A DNA stretch of 64,000 bases from Rhipicephalus microplus (GCF_043290135.1 NW_027464603.1:2643501-2707500); one strand, 5' to 3'. Shown: positions 15,301-30,677, numbered from the stretch's first letter. Translations and numbers: made by a program. The notes: generated from the sequence alone by a model not told the origin.

Positions 15301-18300
15301 AACTCCGCAACTAGAAATTCCACAACCAGAGACTCAACAACTTGAGACTCCAACTAAAAACTCCACAACTAGAAACTCCACAACTAGAAACTCAACAACT
15401 AGAAACCCTGCATGTAGAAATTCCACAACTAGAAACTCCATAACTAGACACTTCGCAACTAGAAACTCCACAACTAGAAACTCCAGAACTACGAACCTCA
15501 CAACTTGAAACTCCACAACTAGAAACTCCGCAACTTGAAACTCTACAGCTAGAAACTCAACAACTTGAGACTTCGCAACTAGAAACTCGGCAACTAGAAA
15601 CTCAACAACTAGAAACTCCACAACTAGAAACTCCAAAACTAGAAACTCCACATTTTGAAACACCACAACTAGATACTCCACAACTACAAATTCCACAACT
15701 AGAAACTCCAAATTTAGAAACTCCGCAACTAGAAACTCCGCAACTTGAAACTCCACAACTAGAGACTCCATAACTAGGAACTCCAAAACTAGAAACTCCA
15801 CAACTACAGACTCCACAACTACAAACTTCACAACTAGAAACTCCACAACCAGAAACTCCGCAACTAGAAACTCCACAACTGGAAATTCCACAACCAGAGA
15901 CTCAACAACTAGAGACTCCACAACTAAAAACTCCACAACTAGAAACTCCACAACTAGAAACTCCACAACTAGAAACTCCGCAACTAGAAACCCAACAACT
16001 AGAAACTCCACAACTAGGAACTACACACCTATAAGTTCCACAACTTGAAACTCCACAACTAGAAACTCAACAACTAGAGACTCCACACCTAGAAACTCCG
16101 CAACTAGAAACTCCACAACTAGAAACTTCACAACTAGAAACTATGCAACTAGAAACTCCGCAACTAGAAACTCCACAGCTAGAACATCCACAACTAGAAA
16201 CTCTGCAACTAGAAACTCCGCAACTAGAAGCTCCGCAACTAGAAACTCCACAACTAGAGACTCCGCAACTAGAAACTCCACACCTAGAAACTCCACAACT
16301 AGAAACTCTGCAACTAGAAACTCCCCAGCTAGAACGTCCGCAACTAGAAACTCGGCAACTAGAAACTCCGCAACTAGAAACTCCACAACTAGAGACTCCA
16401 AAACTAGAGACTCCGCAACTAAAAACTCCACAGCTAGAAACTCCGCAACTAGAAACTCCGCAACTAGAATCTCCACACCTAGAGAGTCCACAGCTATAAA
16501 CTCCACAACTAAAAACTCTGCAACTCAAAACTCTGCAACTAGAAAACCCCAACTAGAAACTACACAACTAGAATCTCCGCAACTCGAAACTGCGCAACTA
16601 CGAAATCCACAACTAGAAACTTGACAATTGGGAACTCCGCAACTAGAAAATCTACAACTAGAAACTCGAAAACTAAAAACTCCAACTAGAAACTCCACAA
16701 CTAGAAACTCCACAACTAGACACTTTGTAACTAGAAACTCCACAACTAGACACTCCACAAATAGAAAACTCCGCAACTAGAAACTCCACGACTAGACACT
16801 CCACAACTTGAGACTCCACAACGACAGACTCCGCAACGAGAAACTCTGCAACTAGAAACTGCACAGCTAGAAACTTGCAACTCGAAACTCTGCAACTAGA
16901 AACTCCGCAACTAGAAACTCCACAGCTACAAACTCCCGAAGTAGAAACTCCGCAACTAGAGACTCCACAACTAGAAACTCCATGACTAGAAACTCCAGAA
17001 TTATAAACTCCACAACTAGAAACTCCACAACTTGAGACTTTGCAACTAGAAACTCGGCAACTAGAAACTTAACAACTAGAAACTCCACAACTAGAAACTT
17101 CACAACTAGAAACTCCACAACTTGAAACACCACAACTAGATACTCCGACACTACAAATTCTACAACTAGAAACTCCATAACTAGAAACTCCACAACTAGA
17201 GACTCCATAACTAGGAACTCCACAACTAGAAACTCCACAGCTACAGACTCCACAACTACAGACTCCACAACTAGAAACTCCACAGCTAGAGACTCCACAA
17301 CTAGACACTCCACAAATACGAACCCCACGAATACGAACCCCGCAACTAGAAGCTCCATAACTAGAAACTACGCAACTATAAACTCCACAACTTGAGATTT
17401 CGCAACTAGAAACTCCACAACTAGAAACACCACAACTAGAGACTCCACAACTACAAACTCCACAACTAGAAACTCCACAACTACGAACCTCACAACTAGA
17501 AACTCCACAACTAGAAACTCCACAACTTGGGACTTTGCAACTAGAAACTCCACAACTTGAGACTTCGCAACTAAAAACTCCGCAACTAGAAACTCCGCAA
17601 CTAGAAACTCCACAACTAGAGAATCCATAACTTGAAACACCACAACTAGATACTCCACAACTACAAATTCCACATCTAGAAACTCCAAATTTAGAAACTC
17701 CGCAACTAGAAACTCCGCAACTTGAAACTCCACAACTAGAGACTCCATAACTAGGAACTCCACAACTAGAAACTCCACAACTACAGACTCCACAACTACA
17801 AACCCCACAACTAGAAACGCCACAACCGGAAACTCCGCAACTAGAAACTCCGCAACCAGAAACTCCACAACCAGAGACTCAACAACTAGAGACTCCACAA
17901 CTAAAAACTCCACAACTAGAAACTCTACAACTAGAAACTCCACAACTAGAAACTCCGCAACTAGAAACCCAGCAACTAAAACTCCACAACTTGAAACTCC
18001 ACACCTATGAATTCCACAACTTGAAACTCCACAACTAGAAACTCCACAACTAGAAACTCCGCAACTAGAAACTCCACAACTAGAAACTCCACAACTAGAA
18101 AGTATGCAACTAGAAACTCCGCAAATAGAAACTCCGCAACTAGAAACTCCACAGCTAGAGACTCCATAACTAGAAACTGCACAACTAGAAACTCCACAAC
18201 TACAGACTCCACAACTACAAACTCCACAACTAGAAATTCCACGACCGGAAACTCCGCAACTAGAAACTCCGCAACTAGAAACTCCACAACTAGAAACTCC

Positions 18301-20282
18301 ACAAATTGAAACAGCACAACTAGATACTCCACAACTACAAACTCCACAACTAGAAACTCCACAACTAGAAACTCTGCAACTAGAAACTCCCCAGCTAGAA
18401 CGTCCGCAACTAGAAATTCTGCAACTAGAAACTCCGCAACTAGAAACTCCACAACTAGAAACTCCACAACTAGAAACTCCACAACTAGAAACTCCACAAC
18501 TAGAGACTCCGCAACTAAAAACTCCACAGCTAGAAACTCCGCAACTAGAAACTCCGCAACTAGAATCTCCACAACTAGAGAGTCCACAGCTATAAACTCC
18601 ACAACTTGAAACTCCACAGCTAGAGACTCCACAACTAGAAACTCCACAAATACGAACCCCACGAATACGAACCCCGCAACTAGAAGCTCCATAACTAGAA
18701 ACTCCGCAACTAGAAATTCCACAACCAGAGACTCAACAACTTGAGACTCCAACTAAAAACTCCACAACTAGAAACTCCACAACTAGAAACTCAACAACTA
18801 GAAACCCTGCATATAGAAATTCCACAGCTAGAAACTCCACAACTAGACACTTCGCAACTAGAAACTCCACAACTAGAAACTCCAGAACTACGAACCTCAC
18901 AACTTGAAACTCCACAACTAAAAACTCTGCAACTTGAAACTCCACAGCTAGAAACTCAACAACTTGAGACTTCGCAACTAGAAACTCGGCAACTAGAAAC
19001 TCAACAACTAGAAACTCCACAACTAGAAACTCCAAAACTAGAAACTCCACATTTTGAAACACCACAACTAGATACTCCACAACTACAAATTCCACAACTA
19101 GAAACTCCAAATTTAGAAACTCCGCAACTAGAAACTCCGCAACTTGAAACTCCACAACTAGAGACTCCATAACTAGGAACTCCACAACTAGAAACTCCAC
19201 AACTACAGACTCCACAACTACAAACCCCACAACTAGAAACGCCACAACCGGAAACTCCGCAACTAGAAACTCCGCAACCAGAAACTCCACAACCAGAGAC
19301 TCAACAACTAGAGACTCCACAACTAAAAACACCACAACTAGAAACTCTACAACTAGAAACTCCACAACTAGAAACTCCGCAACTAGAAACCCAGCAACTA
19401 AAACTCCACAACTTGAAACTCCACACCTATGAATTCCACAACTTGAAACTCCACAACTAGAAACTCCACAACTAGAAACTCCGCAACTAGAAACTCCACA
19501 ACTAGAAACTCCACAACTAGAAAGTATGCAACTACAAACTCCGCAAATAGAAACTCCGCAACTAGAAACTCCACAGCTAGAGACTCCATAACTAGAAACT
19601 GCACAACTAGAAACTCCACAACTACAGACTCCACAACTACAAACTCCACAACTAGAAACTCCACGACCGGAAACTCCGCAACTAGAAACTCCGCAACTAG
19701 AAACTCCACAACTAGAAACTCCACAAATTGAAACAGCACAACTAGATACTCCACAACTACAAACTCCACAACTAGAAACTCCACAACTAGAAACTCTGCA
19801 ACTAGAAACTCCCCAGCTAGAACGTCCGCAACTAGAAATTCTGCAACTAGAAACTCCGCAACTAGAAACTCCACAACTAGAAACTCCACAACTAGAAACT
19901 CCACAACTAGAAACTCCACAACTAGAGACTCCGCAACTAAAAACTCCACAGCTAGAAACTCCGCAACTAGAAACTCCGCAACTAGAATCTCCACAACTAG
20001 AGAGTCCACAGCTATAAACTCCACAACTTGAAACTCTGAAACTCGAAACGCTGCAACTAGAAAATCCCCAACTAGAAACTACACAACTAGAATCTCCGCA
20101 ACTCGAAACTGCGCAACTACAAAATCCACAACTAGACACTTTGTAACTAGAAACTCCACAACTAGACACTCCACAACTAGAAACCTCCGCAACTAGAAAC
20201 TCCACGACTAGACACTCCACAACTTGAGACTCCACAACGACAGACACCGCAACGAGAAACTCTGCAACTAGAAACTGCACAG
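12346..20282. repeat. Higher-order repeat e-a-f-g, copy 1
   Basis: Markers at 12346, 13739, 14787, 16867 and 20283 give modules of 1,393 (e), 1,048 (a), 2,080 (f) and 3,416 bp (g). Module g contains an internal near-duplication of about 1.4 kb (compare 17976-18600 with 19398-20024). Confidence 0.86.
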
Positions 20283-23200
20283 CTAGAAACTTGCAACTCG
20301 AAACTCTGCAACTAGAAACTCCGCAACTAGAAACTCCACAGCTACAAACTCCCCAACTAGAAACTCCACAACTAGAGACTCCACAACTAGAAACTCCATG
20401 ACTAGAAACTCCACAACTTGAGACTTTGCAACTAGAAACTCGGCAACTAGAAACTTAACAACTAGAAACTCCACAACTAGAAACTTCACAACTAGAAACT
20501 CCACAACTTGAAACACCACAACTAGATACTCCGCAACTACAAATTCTACAACTAGAAACTCCACAACTAGAAACTCCATAACTAGAAACTCCACAACTAG
20601 AGACTCCATAACTAGGAACTCCACAACTAGAAACTCCACAGCTAGAGACTCCACAACTAGAAACTCCACAAATACGAACCCCACGAATACGAACCCCGAC
20701 ACTAGAAGCTTCATAACTAGAAACTCCGCAACTAGAAAATCCACAACTTGAAACTTCGCAACTAGAAACTCCACAACTAGAAACACCACAACTAGAGACT
20801 CCACAACTACAAACTCCACAACTAGAAACTCCACAACTACGAACCTCACAACTAGAAACTCCACAACTAGAAACTCCACAACTTGGGACTTCGCAACTAG
20901 AAACTCCACAACTTGAGACTTCGCAACTAAAAACTCCGCAACTTGAAACTCCGCAACTTGAAACTCCACAACTAGAGACTCCATAACTAGGAACTCCACA
21001 ACTAGAAACTCCACAACTACAGACTCCACAACTACAAACCCCACAACTAGAAACTCCACAACCGGAAACTCCGCAACTAGAAACTCCGCAACCAGAAACT
21101 CCACAACCAGAGACTCAACAACTAGAGACTCCACAACTAAAAACTCCACAACTAGAAACTCTACAACTAGAAACTCCACAACTAGAAACTCCGCAACTAA
21201 AAACTCCACAGCTAGAAACTCCACAGCTAGAAACTCCGCAACTAGAAACTCCGCAACTAGAATCTCTACAACTAGAGAGTCCACAGCTATAAACTCCACA
21301 ACTTGAAACTCTGCAACTCGAAACTCTGCAACTAGAAAATCCCCAACTAGAAACTACACAACTAGAATCTCCGCAACTCGAAACTGCGCAACTACAAAAT
21401 CCACAACTAGAAACTTGACAATTGGGAACTCCGCAACCAGAAAATCTACAACTAGAAACTCGAAAACTAAAAACTTCAACTAGAAACTCCACAACTAGAA
21501 ACTCCACAACTAGACACTTTGTAACTAGAAACTCCACAACTAGAAAACTCTGCAACTAGAAACTCCACGACTAGACACTCCACAACTTGAGACTCCACAA
21601 CGACAGACTCCGCAACGAGAAACTCTGCAACTAGAAACTGCACAGCTAGAAACTTGCAACTCGAAACTCTGCAACTAGAAACTCCGCAACTAGAAACTCC
21701 ACAGCTACAAACTCCCCATCTAGAAACTCCACAACTAGAGACTCCACAACTAGAAACTCCATGACTAGAAACTCCAGAATTATAAACTCCACAGCTAGAA
21801 ACTCCACAACTTGAGACTTTGCAACTAGAAACTCGGCAACTAGAAACTTAACAACTAGAAACTCCACAACTAGAAACTTCACAACTAGAAACTCCACAAC
21901 TTGAAACACCACAACTAGATACTCCACAACTACAAATTCCACATCTAGAAACTCCAAATTTAGAAACTCCGCAACTAGAAACTCCGCAACTTGAAACTCC
22001 ACAACAAGAGACTCCATAACTAGGAACTCCACAACTAGAAACTCCACAACTACAGACTCCACAACTACAAACCCCACAACTAGAAACTCCACAACCGGAA
22101 ACTCCGCAACTAGAAACTCCGCAACAAGAAACTCCACAACCAGAGACTCAACAACTAGAGACTCCACAACTAAAAACTCCACAACTAGAAACTCTACAAC
22201 TAGAAACTCCACAACTAGAAACTCCGCAACTAAAAACTCCACAGCTAGAAACTCCACAGCTAGAAACTCCGCAACTAGAAACTCCGCAACTAGAATCTCT
22301 ACAACTAGAGAGTCCACAGCTATAAACTCCACAACTTGAAACTCTGCAACTCGAAACTCTGCAACTAGAAAATCCCCAACTAGAAACTACACAACTAGAA
22401 TCTCCGCAACTCGAAACTGCGCAACTACAAAATCCACAACTAGAAACTTGACAATTGGGAACTCCGCAACCAGAAAATCTACAACTAGAAACTCGAAAAC
22501 TAAAAACTTCAACTAGAAACTCCACAACTAGAAACTCCACAACTAGACACTTTGTAACTAGAAACTCCACAACTAGACACTCCACAACTAGAAAACTCTG
22601 CAACTAGAAACTCCACGACTAGACACTCCACAACTTGAGACTCCACAACGACAGACTCCGCAACGAGAAACTCTGCAACTAGAAACTGCACAGCTAGAAA
22701 CTTGCAACTCGAAACTCTGCAACTAGAAACTCCGCAACTAGAAACTCCACAGCTACAAACTCCCCATCTAGAAACTCCACAACTAGAGACTCCACAACTA
22801 GAAACTCCATGACTAGAAACTCCAGAATTATAAACTCCACAGCTAGAAACTCCACAACTTGAGACTTTGCAACTAGAAACTCGGCAACTAGAAACTTAAC
22901 AACTAGAAACTCCACAACTAGAAACTTCACAACTAGAAACTCCACAACTTGAAATACCACAACTAGATACTCCGCAACTACAAATTCTACAACTAGAAAC
23001 TCCACAACTAGAAACTCCATAACTAGAAACTCCACAACTAGAGACTCCATAACTAGGAACTCCACAACTAGAAACTCCACAGCTACAGACTCCACAACTA
23101 CAGACTCCACAACTAGAAACTCCACAGCTAGAGACTCCACAACTAGAAACTCCACAAATACGAACCCCACGAATACGAACCCCGCAACTAGAAGCTCCAT

Positions 23201-26200
23201 AACTAGAAACTCCGCAACTAGAAATTCCACAACCAGAGACTCAACAACTTGAGACTCCAACTAAAAACTCCACAACTAGAAACTCCACAACTAGAAACTC
23301 AACAACTAGAAACCCTGCATGTAGAAATTCCACAACTAGAAACTCCATAACTAGACACTTCGCAACTAGAAACTCCACAACTAGAAACTCCAGAACTACG
23401 AACCTCACAACTTGAAACTCCACAACTAGAAACTCCGCAACTTGAAACTCTACAGCTAGAAACTCAACAACTTGAGACTTCGCAACTAGAAACTCGGCAA
23501 CTAGAAACTCAACAACTAGAAACTCCACAACTAGAAACTCCAAAACTAGAAACTCCACATTTTGAAACACCACAACTAGATACTCCACAACTACAAATTC
23601 CACAACTAGAAACTCCAAATTTAGAAACTCCGCAACTAGAAACTCCGCAACTTGAAACTCCACAACTAGAGACTCCATAACTAGGAACTCCAAAACTAGA
23701 AACTCCACAACTACAACTTGAAACTCCACAACTAGAGACTCCATAACTAGGAACTCCAAAACTAGAAACTCCACAACTACAGACTCCACAACTACAAACT
23801 TCACAACTAGAAACTCCACAACCAGAAACTCCGCAACTAGAAACTCCACAACTGGAAATTCCACAACCAGAGACTCAACAACTAGAGACTCCACAACTAA
23901 AAACTCCACAACTAGAAACTCCACAACTAGAAACTCCACAACTAGAAACTCCGCAACTAGAAACCCAACAACTAGAAACTCCACAACTAGGAACTACACA
24001 CCTATAAATTCCACAACTTGAAACTCCACAACTAGAAACTCAACAACTAGAGACTCCACACCTAGAAACTCCGCAACTAGAAACTCCACAACTAGAAACT
24101 TCACAACTAGAAACTATGCAACTAGAAACTCCGCAACTAGAAACTCCACAGCTAGAACATCCGCAACTAGAAACTCTGCAACTAGAAACTCCGCAACTAG
24201 AAGCTCCGCAACTAGAAACTCCACAACTAGAGACTCCGCAACTAGAAACTCCACACCTAGAAACTCCACAACTAGAAACTCTGCAACTAGAAACTCCCCA
24301 GCTAGAACGTCCGCAACTAGAAACTCTGCAACTAGAAACTCCGCAACTAGAAACTCCACAACTAGAGACTCCAAAACTAGAGACTCCGCAACTAAAAACT
24401 CCACAGCTAGAAACTCCGCAACTAGAAACTCCGCAACTAGAATCTCCACACCTAGAGAGTCCACAGCTATAAACTCCACAACTAAAAACTCTGCAACTCA
24501 AAACTCTGCAACTAGAAAACCCCAACTAGAAACTACACAACTAGAATCTCCGCAACTCGAAACTGCGCAACTACGAAATCCACAACTAGAAACTTGACAA
24601 TTGGGAACTCCGCAACTAGAAAATCTACAACTAGAAACTCGAAAACTAAAAACTCCAACTAGAAACTCCACAACTAGAAACTCCACAACTAGACACTTTG
24701 TAACTAGAAACTCCACAACTAGACACTCCACAAATAGAAAACTCCGCAACTAGAAACTCCACGACTAGACACTCCACAACTTGAGACTCCACAACGACAG
24801 ACTCCGCAACGAGAAACTCTGCAACTAGAAACTGCACAGCTAGAAACTTGCAACTCGAAACTCTGCAACTAGAAACTCCGCAACTAGAAACTCCACAGCT
24901 ACAAACTCCCGAAGTAGAAACTCCGCAACTAGAGACTCCACAACTAGAAACTCCATGACTAGAAACTCCAGAATTATAAACTCCACAACTAGAAACTCCA
25001 CAACTTGAGACTTTGCAACTAGAAACTCGGCAACTAGAAACTTAACAACTAGAAACTCCACAACTAGAAACTTCACAACTAGAAACTCCACAACTTGAAA
25101 CACCACAACTAGATACTCCGACACTACAAATTCTACAACTAGAAACTCCATAACTAGAAACTCCACAACTAGAGACTCCATAACTAGGAACTCCACAACT
25201 AGAAACTCCACAGCTACAGACTCCACAACTACAGACTCCACAACTAGAAACTCCACAGCTAGAGACTCCACAACTAGACACTCCACAAATACGAACCCCA
25301 CGAATACGAACCCCGCAACTAGAAGCTCCATAACTAGAAACTACGCAACTATAAACTCCACAACTTGAGATTTCGCAACTAGAAACTCCACAACTAGAAA
25401 CACCACAACTAGAGACTCCACAACTACAAACTGCACAACTAGAAACTCCACAACTACGAACCTCACAACTAGAAACTCCACAACTAGAAACTCCACAACT
25501 TGGGACTTCGCAACTAGAAACTCCACAACTTGAGACTTCGCAACTAAAAACTCCGCAACTAGAAACTCCGCAACTAGAAACTCCACAACTAGAGAATCCA
25601 TAACTTGAAACACCACAACTAGATACTCCACAACTACAAATTCCACATCTAGAAACTCCAAATTTAGAAACTCCGCAACTAGAAACTCCGCAACTTGAAA
25701 CTCCACAACTAGAGACTCCATAACTAGGAACTCCACAACTAGAAACTCCACAACTACAGACTCCACAACTACAAACCCCACAACTAGAAACGCCACAACC
25801 GGAAACTCCGCAACTAGAAACTCCGCAACCAGAAACTCCACAACCAGAGACTCAACAACTAGAGACTCCACAACTAAAAACTCCACAACTAGAAACTCTA
25901 CAACTAGAAACTCCACAACTAGAAACTCCGCAACTAGAAACCCAGCAACTAAAACTCCACAACTTGAAACTCCACACCTATGAATTCCACAACTTGAAAC
26001 TCCACAACTAGAAACTCCACAACTAGAAACTCCGCAACTAGAAACTCCACAACTAGAAACTCCACAACTAGAAAGTATGCAACTAGAAACTCCGCAAATA
26101 GAAACTCCGCAACTAGAAACTCCACAGCTAGAGACTCCATAACTAGAAACTGCACAACTAGAAACTCCACAACTACAGACTCCACAACTACAAACTCCAC

Positions 26201-28255
26201 AACTAGAAACTCCACGACCGGAAACTCCGCAACTAGAAACTCCGCAACTAGAAACTCCACAACTAGAAACTCCACAAATTGAAACAGCACAACTAGATAC
26301 TCCACAACTACAAACTCCACAACTAGAAACTCCACAACTAGAAACTCTGCAACTAGAAACTCCCCAGCTAGAACGTCCGCAACTAGAAATTCTGCAACTA
26401 GAAACTCCGCAACTAGAAACTCCACAACTAGAAACTCCACAACTAGAAACTCCACAACTAGAAACTCCACAACTAGAGACTCCGCAACTAAAAACTCCAC
26501 AGCTAGAAACTCCGCAACTAGAAACTCCGCAACTAGAATCTCCACAACTAGAGAGTCCACAGCTATAAACTCCACAACTTGAAACTCCACAGCTAGAGAC
26601 TCCACAACTAGAAACTCCACAAATACGAACCCCACGAATACGAACCCCGCAACTAGAAGCTCCATAACTAGAAACTCCGCAACTAGAAATTCCACAACCA
26701 GAGACTCAACAACTTGAGACTCCAACTAAAAACTCCACAACTAGAAACTCCACAACTAGAAACTCAACAACTAGAAACCCTGCATATAGAAATTCCACAG
26801 CTAGAAACTCCACAACTAGACACTTCGCAACTAGAAACTCCACAACTAGAAACTCCAGAACTACGAACCTCACAACTTGAAACTCCACAACTAGAAACTC
26901 TGCAACTTGAAACTCCACAGCTAGAAACTCAACAACTTGAGACTTCGCAACTAGAATCTCGGCAACTAGAAACTCAACAACTAGAAACTCCACAACTAGA
27001 AACTCCAAAACTAGAAACTCCACATTTTGAAACACCACAACTAGATACTCCACAACTACAAATTCCACAACTAGAAACTCCAAATTTAGAAACTCCGCAA
27101 CTAGAAACTCCGCAACTTGAAACTCCACAACTAGAGACTCCATAACTAGGAACTCCACAACTAGAAACTCCACAACTACAGACTCCACAACTACAAACCC
27201 CACAACTAGAAACGCCACAACCGGAAACTCCGCAACTAGAAACTCCGCAACCAGAAACTCCACAACCAGAGACTCAACAACTAGAGACTCCACAACTAAA
27301 AACTCCACAACTAGAAACTCTACAACTAGAAACTCCACAACTAGAAACTCCGCAACTAGAAACCCAGCAACTAAAACTCCACAACTTGAAACTCCACACC
27401 TATGAATTCCACAACTTGAAACTCCACAACTAGAAACTCCACAACTAGAAACTCCGCAACTAGAAACTCCACAACTAGAAACTCCACAACTAGAAAGTAT
27501 GCAACTAGAAACTCCGCAAATAGAAACTCCGCAACTAGAAACTCCACAGCTAGAGACTCCATAACTAGAAACTGCACAACTAGAAACTCCACAACTACAG
27601 ACTCCACAACTACAAACTCCACAACTAGAAACTCCACGACCGAAAACTCCGCAACTAGAAACTCCGCAACTAGAAACTCCACAACTAGAAACTCCACAAA
27701 TTGAAACAGCACAACTAGATACTCCACAACTACAAACTCCACAACTAGAAACTCCACAACTAGAAACTCTGCAACTAGAAACTCCCCAGCTAGAACGTCC
27801 GCAACTAGAAATTCTGCAACTAGAAACTCCGCAACTAGAAACTCCACAACTAGAAACTCCACAACTAGAAACTCCACAACTAGAAACTCCACAACTAGAG
27901 ACTCCGCAACTAAAAACTCCACAGCTAGAAACTCCGCAACTAGAAACTCCGCAACTAGAATCTCCACAACTAGAGAGTCCACAGCTATAAACTCCACAAC
28001 TTGAAACTCTGAAACTCGAAACGCTGCAACTAGAAAATCCCCAACTAGAAACTACACAACTAGAATCTCCGCAACTCGAAACTGCGCAACTACAAAATCC
28101 ACAACTAGACACTTTGTAACTAGAAACTCCACAACTAGACACTCCACAACTAGAAACCTCCGCAACTAGAAACTCCACGACTAGACACTCCACAACTTGA
28201 GACTCCACAACGACAGACACCGCAACGAGAAACTCTGCAACTAGAAACTGCACAG
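20283..28255. repeat. Higher-order repeat e-a-f-g, copy 2
   Basis: Markers at 20283, 21646, 22694, 24840 and 28256 give 1,363, 1,048, 2,146 and 3,416 bp, total 7,973 bp. It repeats the preceding block in the same order. Module f is 66 bp longer than in copy 1 because of a local duplication near 23710-23775. Confidence 0.86.
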
Positions 28256-30675
28256 CTAGAAACTTGCAACTCGAAACTCTGCAACTAGAAACTCCGCAAC
28301 TAGAAACTCCACAGCTACAAACTCCCCAACTAGAAACTCCACAACTAGAGACTCCACAACTAGAAACTCCATGACTAGAAACTCCACAACTTGAGACTTT
28401 GCAACTAGAAACTCGGCAACTAGAAACTTAACAACTAGAAACTCCACAACTAGAAACTTCACAACTAGAAACTCCACAACTTGAAACACCACAACTAGAT
28501 ACTCCGCAACTACAAATTCTACAACTAGAAACTCCACAACTAGAAACTCCATAACTAGAAACTCCACAACTAGAGACTCCATAACTAGGAACTCCACAAC
28601 TAGAAACTCCACAGCTACAGACTCCACAACTACAGACTCCACAACTAGAAACTCCACAGCTAGAGACTCCACAACTAGAAACTCCACAAATACGAACCCC
28701 ACGAATACGAACCCCGCAACTAGAAGCTCCATAACTAGAAACTCCGCAACTAGAAATTCCACAACCAGAGACTCAACAACTTGAGACTCCACAACTAAAA
28801 ACTCCACAACTAGAAACTCCACAACTAGAAACTCATCAACTAGAAACCCTGCAAATAGAAACTCCCCAACTAGAAACTCCACAACTAGACACTTCGCAAC
28901 TAGAAACTCCACAACTAGAGACTCCACTAGAAAACTCCGCAACTAGAAACTCCACAACTACGAACCTCACAACTTGAAACTCCACAACTAGAAACTCCGC
29001 AACTGAAAACTCCACAGCTAGAAACTCCACAACTTGAGACTTCGCAACTAGAAACTCGGCAACTAGAAACTCAACAACTAGAAACTGCACAACTAGAAAC
29101 ACCAAAACTAGAAACTCAACAACTTGAAACACCACAACTAGATACTCCACAACTACAAATTCCACAACTAGAAACTCCAAATTTAGAAACTCCGAAACTA
29201 AAAACTCCGCAACTTGAAACTCCACAACTAGAGACTCCATAACTAGGAACTCCACAACTAGAAACTCCACAACTACAGACTCCACAACTACAAACTTCAC
29301 AACTAGAAACTCCACAACCAGAAACTCCGCAACTAGAAACTCCACAACTGGAAATTCCACAACCAGAGACTCAACAACTAGAGACTCCACAACTAAAAAC
29401 TCCTCAACTAGAAACTCCACAACTAGAAACTCCACAACTAGAAGCTCCGCAACTAGAAACACAACAACTAGAAACTCCACAACTAGGAACTACACACCTA
29501 TAAATTCCACAACTTGAAACTCCACAACTAGAAACTCAACAACTAGAGACTCCACACCTAGAAACTCCGCAACTAGAAACTCCACAACTAGAAACTTCAC
29601 AACAAGAAACTATGCAACTAGAAACTCCGCAACTAGAAACTCCACAGCTAGAACATCCGCAACTAGAAACTCTGCAACTAGAAACTCCGCAACTAGAAAC
29701 TCCGCAACTAGAAACTCCACAACTAGAGACTCCGCAACTAGAAACTCCACAACTAGAAACTCTAGAAACTCCACAACTAGAAACTCTGCAACTAGAAACT
29801 CCCCAGCTAGAACGTCCGCAACTAGAAACTCTGCAACTAGAAACTCCGCAACTAGAAACTCCACAACTAGAGACTCCACAACTAGAGACTCTGCAACTAA
29901 AAACTCCACAGCTAGAAACTCCGCAACTAGAAACTCCGCAACTAGAATCTCCACAACTAGAGAGTCCACAGCTATAAACTCCACAACTTTAAACTCTGCA
30001 ACTCAAAACTCTGCAACTAGAAAATACCCAACTAGAAACTACACAACTAGAATCTCCGCAACTCGAAACTGCGCAACTACAAAATCCACAACTAGAAACT
30101 TGACAATTGGGAACTCCGCAACTAGAAAATCTACAACTAGAAACTCGAAAACTAAAAACTCCAACTAGAAACTCCACAACTAGAAACTCCACAACTAGAA
30201 ACTCCACAACTAGACACTTTGTAACTAGAAACTCCACAACTAGACACTCCACAACTAGAAAACTCCGCAACTAGAAACTCCACGACTAGACACTCCACAA
30301 CTTGAGACTCCACAACGACAGACTCCGCAATGAGAAACTCTGCAACTAGAAACTGCACAGCTAGAAACTTGCAACTCGAAACTCTGCAACTAGAAACTCC
30401 GCAACTAGAAACTCCACAGCTACAAACTCCCCAACTAGAAACTCCACAACTAGAGACTCCACAACTAGAAACTCCATGACTAGAAACTCCAGAATTATAA
30501 ACTCCACAGCTAGAAACTCCACAACTTGAGACTTTGCAACTAGAAACTCGGCAACTAGAAACTTAACAACTAGAAACTCCACAACTAGAAACTTCACAAC
30601 TAAAAAGTATGCAACTAGAAACTCCGCAAATAGAAACTCCGCAACTAGAAACTCCACAGCTAGAGACTCCATAAC
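28256..30675. repeat. Satellite: module f' and the left part of an interrupted module
   Basis: Markers at 28256 and 30361 bound a 2,105-bp f-like module. The module that starts at 30361 is cut after 315 bp by the non-satellite segment at 30678 and resumes at 53179. Confidence 0.8.
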
Positions 30676-30677
30676 TA
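30676..30677. other. Left target-site duplication (TA)
   Basis: The satellite reads ...CTCCATAAC then TA, and the element starts with CCCAGG. The matching TA is at 53177-53178. Satellite units elsewhere read CTCCATAACTAGGAACTCC (for example near 565-585), which is the expected empty site. Confidence 0.85.

Larger units (their letters stand above)
1..30675. repeat. 15-bp minisatellite/satellite array, left arm
   Basis: Uninterrupted tandem array of a degenerate 15-bp unit, consensus CTCCACAACTAGAAA. Common substitutions give CTCCGCAACTAGAAA, CTCCACAGCTAGAAA, CTCCACAACTTGAGA and CTCCATAACTAGGAA. Most units contain CTAG. Occasional 13-, 14- and 16-bp units shift the phase. Four of the six frames of the unit have no stop (TCC ACA ACT AGA AAC and CCA CAA CTA GAA ACT on plus; TTT CTA GTT GTG GAG and TCT AGT TGT GGA GTT on minus), so long open frames encoding repeats such as LVVEF or SSCGV are composition artefacts. 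The array is already running at base 1, so its left edge is outside the window. Probably heterochromatic; that is inference. Confidence 0.98.

Noticed and set aside
1..30675. CRISPR array or other spaced-repeat system
   Set aside because: The repeats are head-to-tail 15-bp units with no unique spacers, and the context is eukaryotic.
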